A stretch of 48,937 nt of DNA, from NCBI GenBank assembly GCA_013215215.1, contig JABSOU010000021.1, positions 1 through 48,937 on the forward strand, read 5' to 3'. A program made the position numbers and the translations under genes. Position 1 is the first letter of the stretch. Every line of letters starts with the position of its first letter. The notes beneath the pieces are model-generated. The model made no database searches. It was not told the DNA's origin and was given only the letters and a program-made list of their open reading frames with translations. Positions 17,851-27,705 of this stretch are shown here, piece after piece. Source of the DNA: Cognatishimia sp. (lineage in GTDB: Bacteria; Pseudomonadota; Alphaproteobacteria; Rhodobacterales; Rhodobacteraceae).

Positions 17851-18672
17851 TTAGAAGGAGAAGGAAACACCCAGGTCAGCAACAGAAGTGCCTTTTGCTT
17901 CACCGAAGCCACCTGCCAGCGTTGCGCCGCCCAGGTCGTATGCGAAGCCGATACCATAGGCCTCTTGAGTACCAGCACCATCGTTGTCCGCAAAGACAGC
18001 AGTGATAGTCAGGTCACCGGAGGTGTAGGAAATGTCGATGCCTTGGCCAGTGTTCGTGCCGTTGTCCACATAGAAGATGTTTGCACCGAATGCGCCAGCG
18101 GAATAACCGATGGTGGCAGTTGTTTGGTTTGCACCAGCAGTTGAGCCAAAGCCAACCGCAACAGACACGGAGTCAAACGAAGTCGACATGCCAATACCCC
18201 AGTCGTCGTTGGAGCTGTCGGAGTCGATCGATGCAGCAACTGCAATGTCGCCAAATGAGTAAGCAACGTGCACATCGTGGGAGCCGAACGCGCCGATTTC
18301 AGCAGAGTCATCGATGCCGATGCCGTCAAAACCAACGTCAGCCAGACCACCCTGGTCAGATGCTTCGCCGATGTCACCAACGGTCAGAGTTAGGCCTTCG
18401 TAGGAGATGAAGACTTCTGGATCGCTTGCGCCAGTGCCGGTTGTGTGTGCGGAGTTGTTGGACTCTGCGTCCAGGTCAACAGATGCGCCAAAAGTGATGC
18501 CGCCGTCGGTGGAGCCGGAGCCTGCAACGTCGATGTCGATTTCGTTCTTAACGACAGTTGTTGTGCCGTTGTAGAACAGGCCCATGTTTGCAGAACCGGA
18601 AACGGTTACGTCTGCAGCTGCTGCACCTGCGACCATTACCAGCGCGGTGGAAGCAAAGAGAACTTTTTTCAT
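17851..18672 (-). CDS. Rhodobacter-type general porin, copy 2
   Basis: This 273-residue paralogue of the previous gene has signal peptide MKKVLFASTALVMVAGAAAA, the same VSGSANMGLFY start and ISYEGLTLTVGDIGEA middle, and a C-terminal Phe (VSFSF). Differences concentrate in regions expected to be surface loops and the pore constriction, so the two pores may differ in selectivity. Each gene has its own promoter region and terminator, allowing separate control. The family assignment is secure; the permeating solutes are unknown. Confidence 0.93.
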   Translation of the reverse strand: MKKVLFASTALVMVAGAAAADVTVSGSANMGLFYNGTTTVVKNEIDIDVAGSGSTDGGITFGASVDLDAESNNSAHTTGTGASDPEVFISYEGLTLTVGDIGEASDQGGLADVGFDGIGIDDSAEIGAFGSHDVHVAYSFGDIAVAASIDSDSSNDDWGIGMSTSFDSVSVAVGFGSTAGANQTTATIGYSAGAFGANIFYVDNGTNTGQGIDISYTSGDLTITAVFADNDGAGTQEAYGIGFAYDLGGATLAGGFGEAKGTSVADLGVSFSF

Positions 18673-19013
18673 TTTGTTTTCCCTCGGATTTTCTAAATTT
18701 CAAACCCTGGCCGGACCGTCCAAGCAGGGCACGAAGCCTGCATCGCTGCTTTCAGAGGGGGTTTTCAAGCACGGCAGATCGGCCCCATTTACACCCGCAT
18801 TTTTTGGTGCATCATTGTCACACTTTTTCTTCTAACTTATTCTAATGATTAGGTTTTTGACTATACTAAAGGTTAGTGTTGTATCCAAAGTATACATCAA
18901 TGCAAGGGTCGCTTTGTAGCCACTCCCACCGAGTGACTCGGGGAAAAACCTTGCCCTGTCTACACCGCTTATATAGGAGGGTGTGAGGATGGTTTTTTCG
19001 TAAGGACAGGTCT
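18673..19013. promoter_or_regulatory. Divergent intergenic region, porin 2 / DUF3576 lipoprotein
   Basis: This 341-base region has no recognised gene. It contains the AT-rich palindrome CTAATGATTAG (18843-18853), the porin-shared block GTATCCAAAGTATA (18881-18894), a short stem CCGAGTGACTCGG near 18931-18943 and the ribosome site TAAGGACAG before GTG 19014. A long porin 5' UTR is likely. No tRNA or riboswitch is recognised. Confidence 0.5.
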
Positions 19014-19511
19014 GTGAATAGCGTCGCAAGATTTTCGATTTCGGTCTTAGCCTTGACGGCTTTGACAGCCTGTGGCGGCTTCCGTCAGAATTCCCAGTCT
19101 GCTGATGATTATGGTCAGGGCCAAGGAGGCGATACCACATTCACGGCGACACCGGTGCAGGAACGCGAAACTACGATCTGGGAGATTTTTGCCCCTTCTA
19201 ACGAAGAGGTCGAGCTTAAGGTCAATAAGTACATCTGGACCGCATCGCTTGAGACTCTCGACTTCTTGCCAATTGAATCCGTTGATCCATTTTCCGGCGT
19301 AATCACGACCGGTTACGGAACACCTCCTGGCGGCGGCCAGTCGTATCGCGCAACGATCTTTGTGCGCGACCCGGCTTTGGATGCGCGCTCATTGCATGTC
19401 GCGATGCAACGCAGAAACGGACGCGCTGTGCCTGATTCAACCGTGCGCGCGGTTGAAGACGCGATTCTTGCGCGGGCACGTCAGCTGCGCATTCGCGACG
19501 GACGCTTCTAA
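19014..19511 (+). CDS. DUF3576 domain lipoprotein
   Basis: The 165-residue protein starts at GTG behind AAGGA. Lipobox LTAC puts the lipid-modified Cys at residue 20. The conserved body contains the WEIFAPSNEEVELKVNKYIW segment and FLPIESVDPFSGVITTGYG, which define the DUF3576 family of alphaproteobacteria. The C-terminus is RARQLRIRDGRF. Function is unknown. In this group the gene usually sits directly before leuS, lptE and holA; here a glycosyltransferase gene on the opposite strand separates them. An envelope role is inferred only from the lipoprotein signal and that neighbourhood. Confidence 0.88.
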   Translation: MNSVARFSISVLALTALTACGGFRQNSQSADDYGQGQGGDTTFTATPVQERETTIWEIFAPSNEEVELKVNKYIWTASLETLDFLPIESVDPFSGVITTGYGTPPGGGQSYRATIFVRDPALDARSLHVAMQRRNGRAVPDSTVRAVEDAILARARQLRIRDGRF

Positions 19512-19526
19512 AGCGCGTTTTCGATT

Positions 19527-20801
19527 TCAGCTTGTGAAATCCCAAGGCTCTGCCGATCCGGCTGGGCGTTTTTTGAGCCTGTCGATCCACTCCAGTTGTT
19601 TCGGCAAAGCGATCGTCGTCAGGTCATAATTTGCGACGACATGTGATCGCGCACGGCGCCCCACTTCGGTTCTCATTTCAGGATCGTCCAAGACCGCGCG
19701 GATTTCTTTAGCCAGCGCCTCTGTATCAAAGAAATCAACCAACCGACCTGTCTCACCATGAGAGATGACTTCGCGCACCGGCGCCGTGTCACTGGCCACA
19801 ATGGCGGCCCCGCAGGACATGGCTTCGAGCAAAGACCAGCTGAGCACAAATGGGTAGGTCAAATAGACATGCACTGTGGACACCTGCAGCAAAGTCAAAA
19901 AGCGGTCATACGGCAATTTTCCCAAAAACCGCACTCGCGCCCAATCCGTGTCGGAGATCTGAGGGCGCACTTCTTCGGTGAAAATCGTCTTCCAGGTCCG
20001 CCCATCAGGGGCCGCTGGTCCGTAAGACCGCTCTTCTCCGCCGACAATCAACACATGCGCGTCAGGCGACTCGCGTAGAATCTGAGGCAAAGCTCGCATA
20101 AAAACATGAAAGCCCCGATAGGGTTCCAGATTTCGGTTCACAAAGGTGATGACCTGATCTTTGCGGGTCACCTGCCCTCCGTCTGGCAAATCAAAGACCA
20201 CGTCGGGGTTAGGCTTTGCCACCTCTGTATCGATGCCATCGTGAATCACCGAAATCCGGTCTCGGAACACTTTGGGAAAGCTCGCGGCCTGAAAATCGGT
20301 GGGACAAATGCCCATATCACCGAGCGGCAGATGCAGATGGTTGTTCACATTCTTCATGCGAATCCTCTGGGCGGCCATGGCATCATCCGCGCGCGCAAAT
20401 TCCGGATCAAACCCGGAATCCGCCGCATTCGCCTGATAGAACAGCTCATAGTAAAGCCCGATGCGCGCCTCAGGCCAGATATCGCGCAGAAACAACGATT
20501 CCCCCCACCCCGGGTGCGCGACAATCACATCCGGCGTGAATCCCGAGGCCTTAAGCTTCATCGCAGCCACCATACAGGCCTCACCGCGGTGGAGTTTGGT
20601 ATTCAGATCTACCAACCAAGGATGCACCCCATCCCCCGGTTTGCGCGTGATTTGATAGGGAAGAATCCGCACGCCCTTCCAATCTGTCGGCTTTTTCACA
20701 CGCAGAGTCAGCGCAACGCAGCGATCTCCGCGTGCCGCCAGCGCGGGTGCAAGATTCTTAAACTGACCGGGAAAATTCTGATGGATAAAGAGAATGTTCA
20801 T
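19527..20801 (-). CDS. Glycosyltransferase family 4 protein
   Basis: The 424-residue GT-B enzyme has an N-terminal segment MNILFIHQNFPGQFKNLAPA and a C-terminal GT4 core. The core holds RNLEPYRGFHVFMRALP, VLIVGGEERSYG, the acidic PFVLSWSLLEAMSCGA motif (nucleotide-sugar binding Glu) and ASDTAPVREVI. It would transfer a sugar from an activated donor onto a glycan or lipid. Donor and acceptor are not evident. No polysaccharide cluster surrounds it. It interrupts the DUF3576-leuS order on the opposite strand, a hint of local insertion. Confidence 0.87.
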   Translation of the reverse strand: MNILFIHQNFPGQFKNLAPALAARGDRCVALTLRVKKPTDWKGVRILPYQITRKPGDGVHPWLVDLNTKLHRGEACMVAAMKLKASGFTPDVIVAHPGWGESLFLRDIWPEARIGLYYELFYQANAADSGFDPEFARADDAMAAQRIRMKNVNNHLHLPLGDMGICPTDFQAASFPKVFRDRISVIHDGIDTEVAKPNPDVVFDLPDGGQVTRKDQVITFVNRNLEPYRGFHVFMRALPQILRESPDAHVLIVGGEERSYGPAAPDGRTWKTIFTEEVRPQISDTDWARVRFLGKLPYDRFLTLLQVSTVHVYLTYPFVLSWSLLEAMSCGAAIVASDTAPVREVISHGETGRLVDFFDTEALAKEIRAVLDDPEMRTEVGRRARSHVVANYDLTTIALPKQLEWIDRLKKRPAGSAEPWDFTS

Positions 20802-20980
20802 AAAATTTCCTGCTCGGCCTACGCGCTTTATGGCTTTTCTCCCTTATAGAATCGTGAACCTCGCCCCCAAAGTCCCAATTTTCACGCAAAGCGCTGGACC
20901 ATGGCATCCGCCTCGCCTATCACCTTCGCGACCAAGACTTACGGCCCAAGGGGCCCGACGAGATGAAAGGGAATTTCGGC

Positions 20981-23545
20981 ATGACGCGCTACACCCCCGC
21001 CGAGATCGAAGCAAAATGGCAAGCGGCTTGGGAGAAAGCCTCGGTCTTTAAGGCTGAACGCGACCCAAGCAAGCCAAAATACTATGTGCTCGAGATGTTC
21101 CCTTACCCGTCGGGCAAGCTGCATATGGGCCATGTGCGCAACTACACAATGGGCGATGTGATCGCGCGCTATAAGATGAGCACGGGGCACAATGTGCTGC
21201 ATCCCATGGGTTTTGACGCCTTTGGCATGCCAGCTGAGAACGCAGCGATGGCGTCGGGTGGGCACCCAAAGGATTGGACCTATTCCAATATCGACACGAT
21301 GGTCGATCAGATGAAGCCTCTGGGGCTTTCGCTCGATTGGTCCCGTATGTTTGCCACCTGCGACGTTGAATACTACGGCCAACAACAGGCGCTGTTCCTG
21401 GATATGCTGGAAAAAGGTCTGGTCTATCGCAAGAACGCCGTCGTGAACTGGGATCCGGTCGATATGACCGTTCTGGCTAACGAGCAGGTCGAAAACGGCC
21501 GCGGCTGGCGCTCGGGTGCTCTGGTGGAACGGCGCGAGCTCACGCAGTGGTTCTTTAAGATCTCGGATATGTCCGAAGAGCTGCTGTCCTCGCTCGATGA
21601 CCTCGAAGACTGGCCCGCCAAAGTGCGCCTGATGCAGGAAAACTGGATCGGCAAATCGCGTGGTCTGCAGTTTGGCTTTGAACGTGTGGATGGCGAGGAA
21701 CCCATTGTCGTTTACACCACCCGCCCCGACACGCTGATGGGCGCGTCTTTTGTCGGCATCTCGCCTGACCACCCGATTGCAAAACAGCTTGAGGCCGAGC
21801 GCACGGATGTCGCCGAGTTCGTTGCCGAATGCCGCAAGGGTGGCACCACGGAAGAAGCCATCGAAACCGGCGAGAAGCTGGGCTTTGACACAGGGATCCG
21901 CGTCAAGCACCCGCTCAATCCCGATTGGGAACTGCCTGTCTGGATCGCGAACTTTATTCTGATGGACTACGGCACCGGCGCGATCTTTGCCTGCCCGGCG
22001 CATGACCAACGCGACCTTGATTTCTGCCGCAAATACGATTTGCCGGTCATCGACACCTTCTTTGCGATGGACAATGACACCGCGGTCGCGAACGAAGCCT
22101 TTGTGCCACCAAAAACCGAGAAAGTCCGTTGGGTTGACCATTTCGCTGGCCTCACCGAGGCAACAGGCGAAGAAGCAATCAACGCCACCGTCGATTACGC
22201 CGAAGAGGCCGGCTGGGGCGAAGGCGTCACCAAATACCGCCTGCGCGATTGGGGTCTGTCCCGCCAGCGCTATTGGGGCTGTCCGATCCCTGTGGTCCAC
22301 TGCCCGACCTGCGGCGTCGTGCCTGAAAAGAAAGAGAACCTGCCGGTCGAGCTGCCTTATGACGAGGACGGCAAAGCCATCGATTTCTCGGTGCCCGGCA
22401 ATCCTCTGGATCGCCACCCAAGCTGGCGCAACTGCAAATGCCCGAAATGTGGTGGCGATGCGCAGCGCGAAACCGATACGATGGACACTTTCGTGGATTC
22501 ATCCTGGTATTTCGCGCGTTTCACTGCTCCGCGCGCGACTACGCCGACAGAACAGGCCGATGCCGACTATTGGATGAACGTCGACCAATATATCGGCGGG
22601 ATTGAACACGCGATCCTGCACCTGCTCTATTCCCGCTTTTTCGCCCGCGCGATGAACATCACAGGCCACCTGCCGGAAAAGTCCAAAGAGCCGTTTGATG
22701 CGCTCTTCACCCAAGGCATGGTGACCCACGCGATCTATAAACGCGAAGGCCAAAACGGCCGCCCGGTTTATTACTACCCCGAAGAGGTCGAATTGAAGGA
22801 CGGCAAAGCCTTCCTCAAAGAGGACGGCTCTGAAGTCGACATCGTGCCAAGCGCCAAAATGTCGAAATCCAAAAACAACGTGGTGGACCCGCTGGCGATC
22901 ATCTCGGCCTATGGCGCCGACACCGCCCGCTGGTTCGTCCTCTCTGACAGCCCACCCGAGCGCGACGTCGAATGGACCGCCTCTGGCGCTGAAGCGGCCT
23001 ATAAACACCTCACCCGCGTCCACCGCATCGCCTCTGATGCGGCTGAGAGCAAAGAGCAAGCGAACGCGAGCGATGAGCAGCTCCTGCGCGAAATGCACAA
23101 AGCTATTCGGGACGTCACACTTGGCGTAGAAAGCTTCGGTTTTAACGCCTCAATCGCAAAACTTTACGGCTTCACCAACACGCTGGCGAAATCCAAAGCG
23201 GGCGCCGCCGCCAAGAAAGAAGCCGCGAAAACCTTGGCCCAGCTCATGGCCCCAATGACACCACACCTCGCTGAGGACATGTGGCAGCTTTTGGGCGGAG
23301 ACGGCCTCGTGATCCACGCCCCATGGCCCGTGGCCGACGAAGCCATGCTGGTTGAGGCCAACGTTACGCTTCCGATCCAGATCAACGGCAAACGCCGCGC
23401 AGAAATCTCGGTTCCCAAGGATATGCCAAAGGAAGAGGTTGAAAAAATCGCGCTGGCGCAGGAAGCTGTCGCCAAGGCGCTGGACGGGGCCCAGCCCAAG
23501 AAATTGATCGTCGTCCCCGGACGGATTGTGAATGTGGTCATCTAA
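20981..23545 (+). CDS. leuS: Leucyl-tRNA synthetase
   Basis: The 854-residue class I synthetase charges tRNA-Leu. The HIGH motif appears as [10 protein letters not shown] near residues 46-55, the CP1 editing domain holds [20 protein letters not shown], and KMSKS lies near residue 626 in [10 protein letters not shown]. The [14 protein letters not shown] and PKCGGD cysteines fit the zinc region. ATG 20981 has AAAGGGA at proper distance and starts the conserved [13 protein letters not shown]; the in-frame ATG 20963 is less likely. It leads an operon with lptE (14-bp overlap) and holA. Confidence 0.96.
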   Translation: MTRYTPAEIEAKWQAAWEKASVFKAERDPSKPKYYVLEMFPYPSGKLHMGHVRNYTMGDVIARYKMSTGHNVLHPMGFDAFGMPAENAAMASGGHPKDWTYSNIDTMVDQMKPLGLSLDWSRMFATCDVEYYGQQQALFLDMLEKGLVYRKNAVVNWDPVDMTVLANEQVENGRGWRSGALVERRELTQWFFKISDMSEELLSSLDDLEDWPAKVRLMQENWIGKSRGLQFGFERVDGEEPIVVYTTRPDTLMGASFVGISPDHPIAKQLEAERTDVAEFVAECRKGGTTEEAIETGEKLGFDTGIRVKHPLNPDWELPVWIANFILMDYGTGAIFACPAHDQRDLDFCRKYDLPVIDTFFAMDNDTAVANEAFVPPKTEKVRWVDHFAGLTEATGEEAINATVDYAEEAGWGEGVTKYRLRDWGLSRQRYWGCPIPVVHCPTCGVVPEKKENLPVELPYDEDGKAIDFSVPGNPLDRHPSWRNCKCPKCGGDAQRETDTMDTFVDSSWYFARFTAPRATTPTEQADADYWMNVDQYIGGIEHAILHLLYSRFFARAMNITGHLPEKSKEPFDALFTQGMVTHAIYKREGQNGRPVYYYPEEVELKDGKAFLKEDGSEVDIVPSAKMSKSKNNVVDPLAIISAYGADTARWFVLSDSPPERDVEWTASGAEAAYKHLTRVHRIASDAAESKEQANASDEQLLREMHKAIRDVTLGVESFGFNASIAKLYGFTNTLAKSKAGAAAKKEAAKTLAQLMAPMTPHLAEDMWQLLGGDGLVIHAPWPVADEAMLVEANVTLPIQINGKRRAEISVPKDMPKEEVEKIALAQEAVAKALDGAQPKKLIVVPGRIVNVVI

Positions 23546-24029
23546 TCTCTCTCGCCGCTTCGTTTTGATCGGCGCAGCCGCAAGCCTCACGGCCTGTGGC
23601 TTTACCCCCGCCTATGGCCCAAACAGCGCGGCAAATCGCGTTCTCAGCCAGATCGCTGTGGATGAGATCAAAACCAGCGATGGGTTCCATCTGGTCCGCC
23701 AGTTGGAACACCGTTTGGGTCGCTCAGCCGCACCGAAATTCGGCCTCTCCGTGGCGCTGACCACCCGCGAAGAAGGTGTCGCGGTCACATCCGACAACCA
23801 AACCACGCGCGTGGAAATCTTTGGCGACGCAACCTTCGCCCTGCGCCAACTGAGCGACAACGCTGTGGTCCTCTCTGGCAAGACCCGCAGCTTCACCGGC
23901 TATTCCACCACCGGCGTCACAACCTCGGAACTCGCATCAGAACGCGACGCGCGCGAGCGTCTGATGGTGATCCTCGCCGACCAAATCGCCACACAACTCA
24001 TCGCACGCGCTGGCGAGCTGCCGGAATGA
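23532..24029 (+). CDS. lptE: LPS-assembly lipoprotein LptE
   Basis: The 165-residue lipoprotein starts within the leuS 3' end. Its signal sequence carries a lipobox LTAC with Cys22, followed by GFTPAYGP as in alphaproteobacterial LptE. LptE plugs the LptD barrel that inserts lipopolysaccharide into the outer leaflet. The body is the expected alternating strand/helix pattern with [17 protein letters not shown] and a C-terminal [14 protein letters not shown] helix. It overlaps leuS by 14 bp and holA by 4 bp, so it is translationally coupled on both sides. Confidence 0.92.
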   Translation: MWSSNLSRRFVLIGAAASLTACGFTPAYGPNSAANRVLSQIAVDEIKTSDGFHLVRQLEHRLGRSAAPKFGLSVALTTREEGVAVTSDNQTTRVEIFGDATFALRQLSDNAVVLSGKTRSFTGYSTTGVTTSELASERDARERLMVILADQIATQLIARAGELPE

Positions 24030-25051
24030 AGCTCAGCCCCCGCGACGCGCGCGGCTATTTCACCAAACCAGACCCCAGCCGCACGGGCATTCTGATCTAT
24101 GGGCCTGACGCCATGCGCGTCGCCCTTAAACGCCAAGACCTCATCGCGGCCCTCATCGGCCCCCAAGGCGAAGAGGAAATGCGCCTTACGCGCATCCCCG
24201 CCGCTGATCTGCGAAAAGATCCGGCGATCTTAATCGACGCCATCAAAGCCATTTCTTTCTTCCCCGGCCCCCGCGTCGCCTTTGTCGAAGACGCCACCGA
24301 CACCGCCGCTCCAGCCATCCTCACAGCGCTTGAGGACTGGGCCACAGGCGACGCCCAGATCGTGGTCACCGCAGGACAGCTCAAGGCCAGCTCCAAGATC
24401 CGCAAGGCCTTTGAGGCCCACAACAACGCCTACGCCACCGCGATCTACAACGACCCGCCCAGCCGCGAAGACATCGAGGCCGATCTCGCCAAAGCAGGCC
24501 TCACCCAGATCGACCGCGAGGCGATGACCGACCTCACCAATCTGGCCAAAGCGCTGGACCCGGGCGACTTCCGCCAAACGCTCGAGAAACTCGCGCTCTA
24601 CAAACACGGCGACGCCACACCTGCCACCTCCGACGACGTCGCCGCTTGCGCCCCGACCTCAACCGAGGCAGCCCTTGACGACATGCTCAATATCGTCGCC
24701 GAAGGCCGTGCGCAGGAAATCGGCCCGGTCATGGCCAAACTCAAAGCCCAAGGCACCCAACCCGTCGGACTTTGCATCGGCGCCACCCGCCACTTCCGCG
24801 CGCTCTATGCGGCCGCCTCAGATCCCGGTGGTGCCTCCCAAGGCATCTCTCGCATGCGCCCGCCGATCTTCGGCCCGCGCCGAGATCGCATGGTGCGCCA
24901 AGCTCAAGGCTGGGGCGCGCCAAAACTCGAACAGGCGCTCACGATCCTGACCGACACCGACTTGCAGCTGCGCTCCGCCAACCAAAGCGCGCCTGCCATG
25001 CCGCTGGTCGAACGCGCGCTCCTGCGTCTCGCGATGCTCAGCCGTCGCTAA
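24026..25051 (+). CDS. holA: DNA polymerase III subunit delta
   Basis: The 341-residue protein matches HolA, the clamp-loader subunit that opens the beta ring. Family features are the opening FTKPDPSRTGILIYGPDAMRVA (read as GILIYGPDAMRVALKRQDL), the FFPGPRVAFVEDATD strand, and the helical collar with PVMAKLKAQGTQPVGLC near residue 240. It starts in an ATGA overlap with lptE. The leuS-lptE-holA order is conserved in alphaproteobacteria. Confidence 0.93.
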   Translation: MKLSPRDARGYFTKPDPSRTGILIYGPDAMRVALKRQDLIAALIGPQGEEEMRLTRIPAADLRKDPAILIDAIKAISFFPGPRVAFVEDATDTAAPAILTALEDWATGDAQIVVTAGQLKASSKIRKAFEAHNNAYATAIYNDPPSREDIEADLAKAGLTQIDREAMTDLTNLAKALDPGDFRQTLEKLALYKHGDATPATSDDVAACAPTSTEAALDDMLNIVAEGRAQEIGPVMAKLKAQGTQPVGLCIGATRHFRALYAAASDPGGASQGISRMRPPIFGPRRDRMVRQAQGWGAPKLEQALTILTDTDLQLRSANQSAPAMPLVERALLRLAMLSRR

Positions 25052-25056
25052 TTCAG

Positions 25057-25161
25057 CTTGCCGAAAGTACTCTGGGGTGAGACCCGTCCTGCAAAAGCTC
25101 GTGGAGCTTTTGAGGCTCGAACAGGCGGAGCCTAGGCCAAAGTCAAAAGGGGGCAAAGACC
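25057..25161. repeat. CTTGCCC-type intergenic repeat, copy 2 (extended)
   Basis: The element starts CTTGCCGAAAGTACTCTGGG only 6 bases after the holA stop and ends beside the flavoprotein stop (25162). Inside is a stem-forming AAAAGCTCGTGGAGCTTTT (about 25093-25111). The overall form, a core followed by GGGGGCAAAGACCC, parallels the copies at 12401 and 39690. It probably terminates both convergent units. Confidence 0.65.
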
Positions 25162-26319
25162 CTAAGACTCCAGCCATTTCGCAGCCGACAACCCTACCCA
25201 GCGCCCTGTCGCCAAACATCCGGTCAAAAGATACCCACCCGTCGGGGCTTCCCAGTCCAGCATTTCACCGGCGGCAAATACCCCCGGGCGATTCCTGACC
25301 ATCAGCGCATCGTCCAGAGCATCAAAATGCAACCCACCCGCTGTTGAAATCGCCTGATCCATCGATTTTGGTCCTTTCAACTTTACTGGTAAGCTTTTGA
25401 CCAACGTCGCCAAATCATCTGGCAACGGACGTCCAAACTCCATCAATAGCGCCTGTTTTACCGCATCCAATTTGAGCGTTTTCCGGAGATAGTTGCTCAA
25501 GCTGGCCTTGCTTCTCGGTTTGGCTAAACGCGTACGTATGGCATCGAGCGTAAGATCAGGCACTAGATCGAGCAACAATTTAGAGCCCTCTCGCAACGCT
25601 TTAGAAACAGCATAGACGCCACCGCCCTCGATACCGCTTTCCGAGATCACAAACTCTCCACGCACGCGCTGATCTCCGGCCGTCAAAGCCACAGACTTCA
25701 CCGGCGTACCAAAGTGCTTGGCCATATGCTGGGACCAATCGATCTCAAACCCCATGTTCGCCGGTTGAAAGGGTGCAACCGGTAGCCCCGCGACCCCAGC
25801 CCAAGCGCCATCAGAGCCCAACCGCGCCCAGCTCGCGCCGCCGCAAGCCAAAACAGCCACTTCGGGACGCAAAGTGACCCGCCCTTGTGGCTTCTCAAAC
25901 ACATAACCGTCCTGCAGACCCACCCAGCGATGTCGCGTTCTGATTTCAACACCCTGCGTCGCCAGCCGCGCAAGCCAATTGCGCAGCAGGGGCGAGGCCT
26001 TCATCACCTTGGGAAACACCCGCCCAGTGGAGCCCGTAAACATCTCTTGCCCAAGCTCCTCCGCCCAAGCAATCGCCTCTTGCGGCCCAAAGGACTCTAG
26101 CATCGGGCGCAGATGCGGTGCGGCTTCGGAAAAATTCTTCAGGAAGGGCTCAAACTGCTCATCCTTGGTCAGGTTCAACCCCGATTTCCCCGCCATCAGA
26201 AACTTGCGCGCCACCGAAGGCTTGGCCTCTGCCACCACAACAGGATGGCCCGCCGCAGAAATCACATCCGCCGCCATCAGCCCCGCAGGCCCGCCTCCGA
26301 TGATCAGCGCGCCTTTCAT
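25162..26319 (-). CDS. TIGR03862-type FAD-dependent oxidoreductase (HI0933/BaiN-like)
   Basis: The 385-residue flavoprotein has the N-terminal ALIIGGGPAGLMAADVISAAG Rossmann motif (here IIGGGPAGLMAADVI), then KFLMAGKSGLNLT. A middle LACGGASWARLGSDG follows, with the C-terminal FAAGEMLDWEAPTGGYLL that binds the FAD end. The fold belongs to the HI0933/BaiN group, whose substrates are mostly unknown. The start codon at 26319 overlaps the MscS stop by 4 bp, so the two genes are likely cotranscribed. A specific metabolic role cannot be claimed. Confidence 0.88.
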   Translation of the reverse strand: MKGALIIGGGPAGLMAADVISAAGHPVVVAEAKPSVARKFLMAGKSGLNLTKDEQFEPFLKNFSEAAPHLRPMLESFGPQEAIAWAEELGQEMFTGSTGRVFPKVMKASPLLRNWLARLATQGVEIRTRHRWVGLQDGYVFEKPQGRVTLRPEVAVLACGGASWARLGSDGAWAGVAGLPVAPFQPANMGFEIDWSQHMAKHFGTPVKSVALTAGDQRVRGEFVISESGIEGGGVYAVSKALREGSKLLLDLVPDLTLDAIRTRLAKPRSKASLSNYLRKTLKLDAVKQALLMEFGRPLPDDLATLVKSLPVKLKGPKSMDQAISTAGGLHFDALDDALMVRNRPGVFAAGEMLDWEAPTGGYLLTGCLATGRWVGLSAAKWLES

Positions 26320-27635
26320 GTGTCCGACGGCAAGCTGCCTTTGATCTCCACGACGCGATGCGGATAGGGGATCTCGATGTCGTTGTCTTTCAGCGCGTTC
26401 CAGATCGCAAAGAGTACTTTCGGCGTGAACTTGTTTTTACCGTCGTCGATACCGTTGACCCAGAACTCCACCGCGAAATCGATGCCGCTGTCGCCGAAAC
26501 CGCGTAGTTCACAATCAGGTCCATCGGGATCGTCCAAAACAAAATCCAGCTTCGCCACCGCGGCCTCGATGATCTCCGGCAATTTGTTGATATCTGTTTC
26601 GTAGCTCACCGAGAACGGCGCTTCATAACGGTTGGCCGAGCCGCTGTCCGAGAAGTTCACCACGCGCGTCGTGATGAAATCCTCATTCGGAACCACGATC
26701 CAGCGGCCGTCAAAGGTCTCGAGAATAGCCGCCCGCGCGGTCATTTTGACAATGGTCCCGGCCTCACCGCCGTCGAGCTCGACGTAGTCACCGACGGTCG
26801 CCTGCCCCTCGAGCAAAAGGATCACGCCCGAAATAAAATTGCTGGCGATCTTTTGCAGACCAAAGCCGAGTCCCACGCCAATGGCACCACCGAGAACGGC
26901 CAGAGAGGTCAGCGAAATCCCCATGATGTTCATCAACAAGAGGAAGGCCACGCCGAAGATTGCGATCTCGCTGGCTTTGGTGGCCAACTCGCGCATGGCG
27001 GGGCGCATGTCCTCTTGCTTTTGGATCATTGCCGTGGATTGCGCGTTGGACCAGCGGCCGAGCCAGAAGATCACGCCCCCGATGATCAGGAAGCGCACTA
27101 GGAACAACAGCGAGAAACTCAGATTGCCCAACGGCACGATGGTCGCGTCCAATTGTGCCGTAACAAAGCCCATCAGCCCCAGCGCATAGAGCGCGGCGAT
27201 CGGGATCAAGAAATATTTACCGATCGCCTTGAACAGAGGATCCTGCACGACTTCATTGACCAAAATCCGCACCGCGATGAACAGAATGACACGGTTGCCA
27301 AAAGCAATAACCGCGCCCGATCCAAAAATGCTGCGGGTGATGTTTTCGCCGACATCAGTGAACGCATAGGCCAAGAGCGGAAAGAGCAGCGGCACAAACT
27401 GCGCCAGGAACCGACGGGCTTTGGCGAATATGCTGTCGTTGTCTTCCGCTGGTGTCAGCCATCGTGTCAGCGGATCGCGTAGCTTACGGCTCACCCAAAG
27501 GGCGGCGAGGAAGGCCACGACCAGAAGAGCAAATTGCGACCAGGCAGCAGGGCTAAGCAACCATTCCTGCGCCAGATCCCAGCCTTGAGCGAGATAGGAT
27601 AAGGCGGTCTGGATGATCTCTGGTTGGTTTTCCAT
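26316..27635 (-). CDS. MscS-family mechanosensitive ion channel
   Basis: The 439-residue inner-membrane protein has about five to six hydrophobic segments before the MscS core. The pore-lining helix and beta domain read LAVLGGAIGVGLGFGLQKIA, then NFISGVILLLEGQATVGDYV and WIVVPNEDFITTRVVNFS. Such channels open under membrane tension and release solutes at osmotic downshift. It is larger than E. coli MscS because of added N-terminal helices. ATG 27635 is chosen since the homologous part begins there; the upstream frame to 27689 would run towards the divergent HNH gene. Confidence 0.92.
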   Translation of the reverse strand: MENQPEIIQTALSYLAQGWDLAQEWLLSPAAWSQFALLVVAFLAALWVSRKLRDPLTRWLTPAEDNDSIFAKARRFLAQFVPLLFPLLAYAFTDVGENITRSIFGSGAVIAFGNRVILFIAVRILVNEVVQDPLFKAIGKYFLIPIAALYALGLMGFVTAQLDATIVPLGNLSFSLLFLVRFLIIGGVIFWLGRWSNAQSTAMIQKQEDMRPAMRELATKASEIAIFGVAFLLLMNIMGISLTSLAVLGGAIGVGLGFGLQKIASNFISGVILLLEGQATVGDYVELDGGEAGTIVKMTARAAILETFDGRWIVVPNEDFITTRVVNFSDSGSANRYEAPFSVSYETDINKLPEIIEAAVAKLDFVLDDPDGPDCELRGFGDSGIDFAVEFWVNGIDDGKNKFTPKVLFAIWNALKDNDIEIPYPHRVVEIKGSLPSDT

Positions 27636-27705
27636 AAGCGGGCCCTCATCACACTGTTCTTCGGTTTTTCTTGCCCTCTCGCGCGGCAAAGCTCAAGACA
27701 AAGAG

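Noticed and set aside
20901..20966. 21-codon frame ending in an ATGA overlap just before leuS
   Set aside because: No Shine-Dalgarno, and the overlapped ATG 20963 is itself not the likely leuS start.
20939..22417. 492-codon open frame opposite leuS
   Set aside because: Antisense shadow of leuS with no start signal and no recognisable domain.
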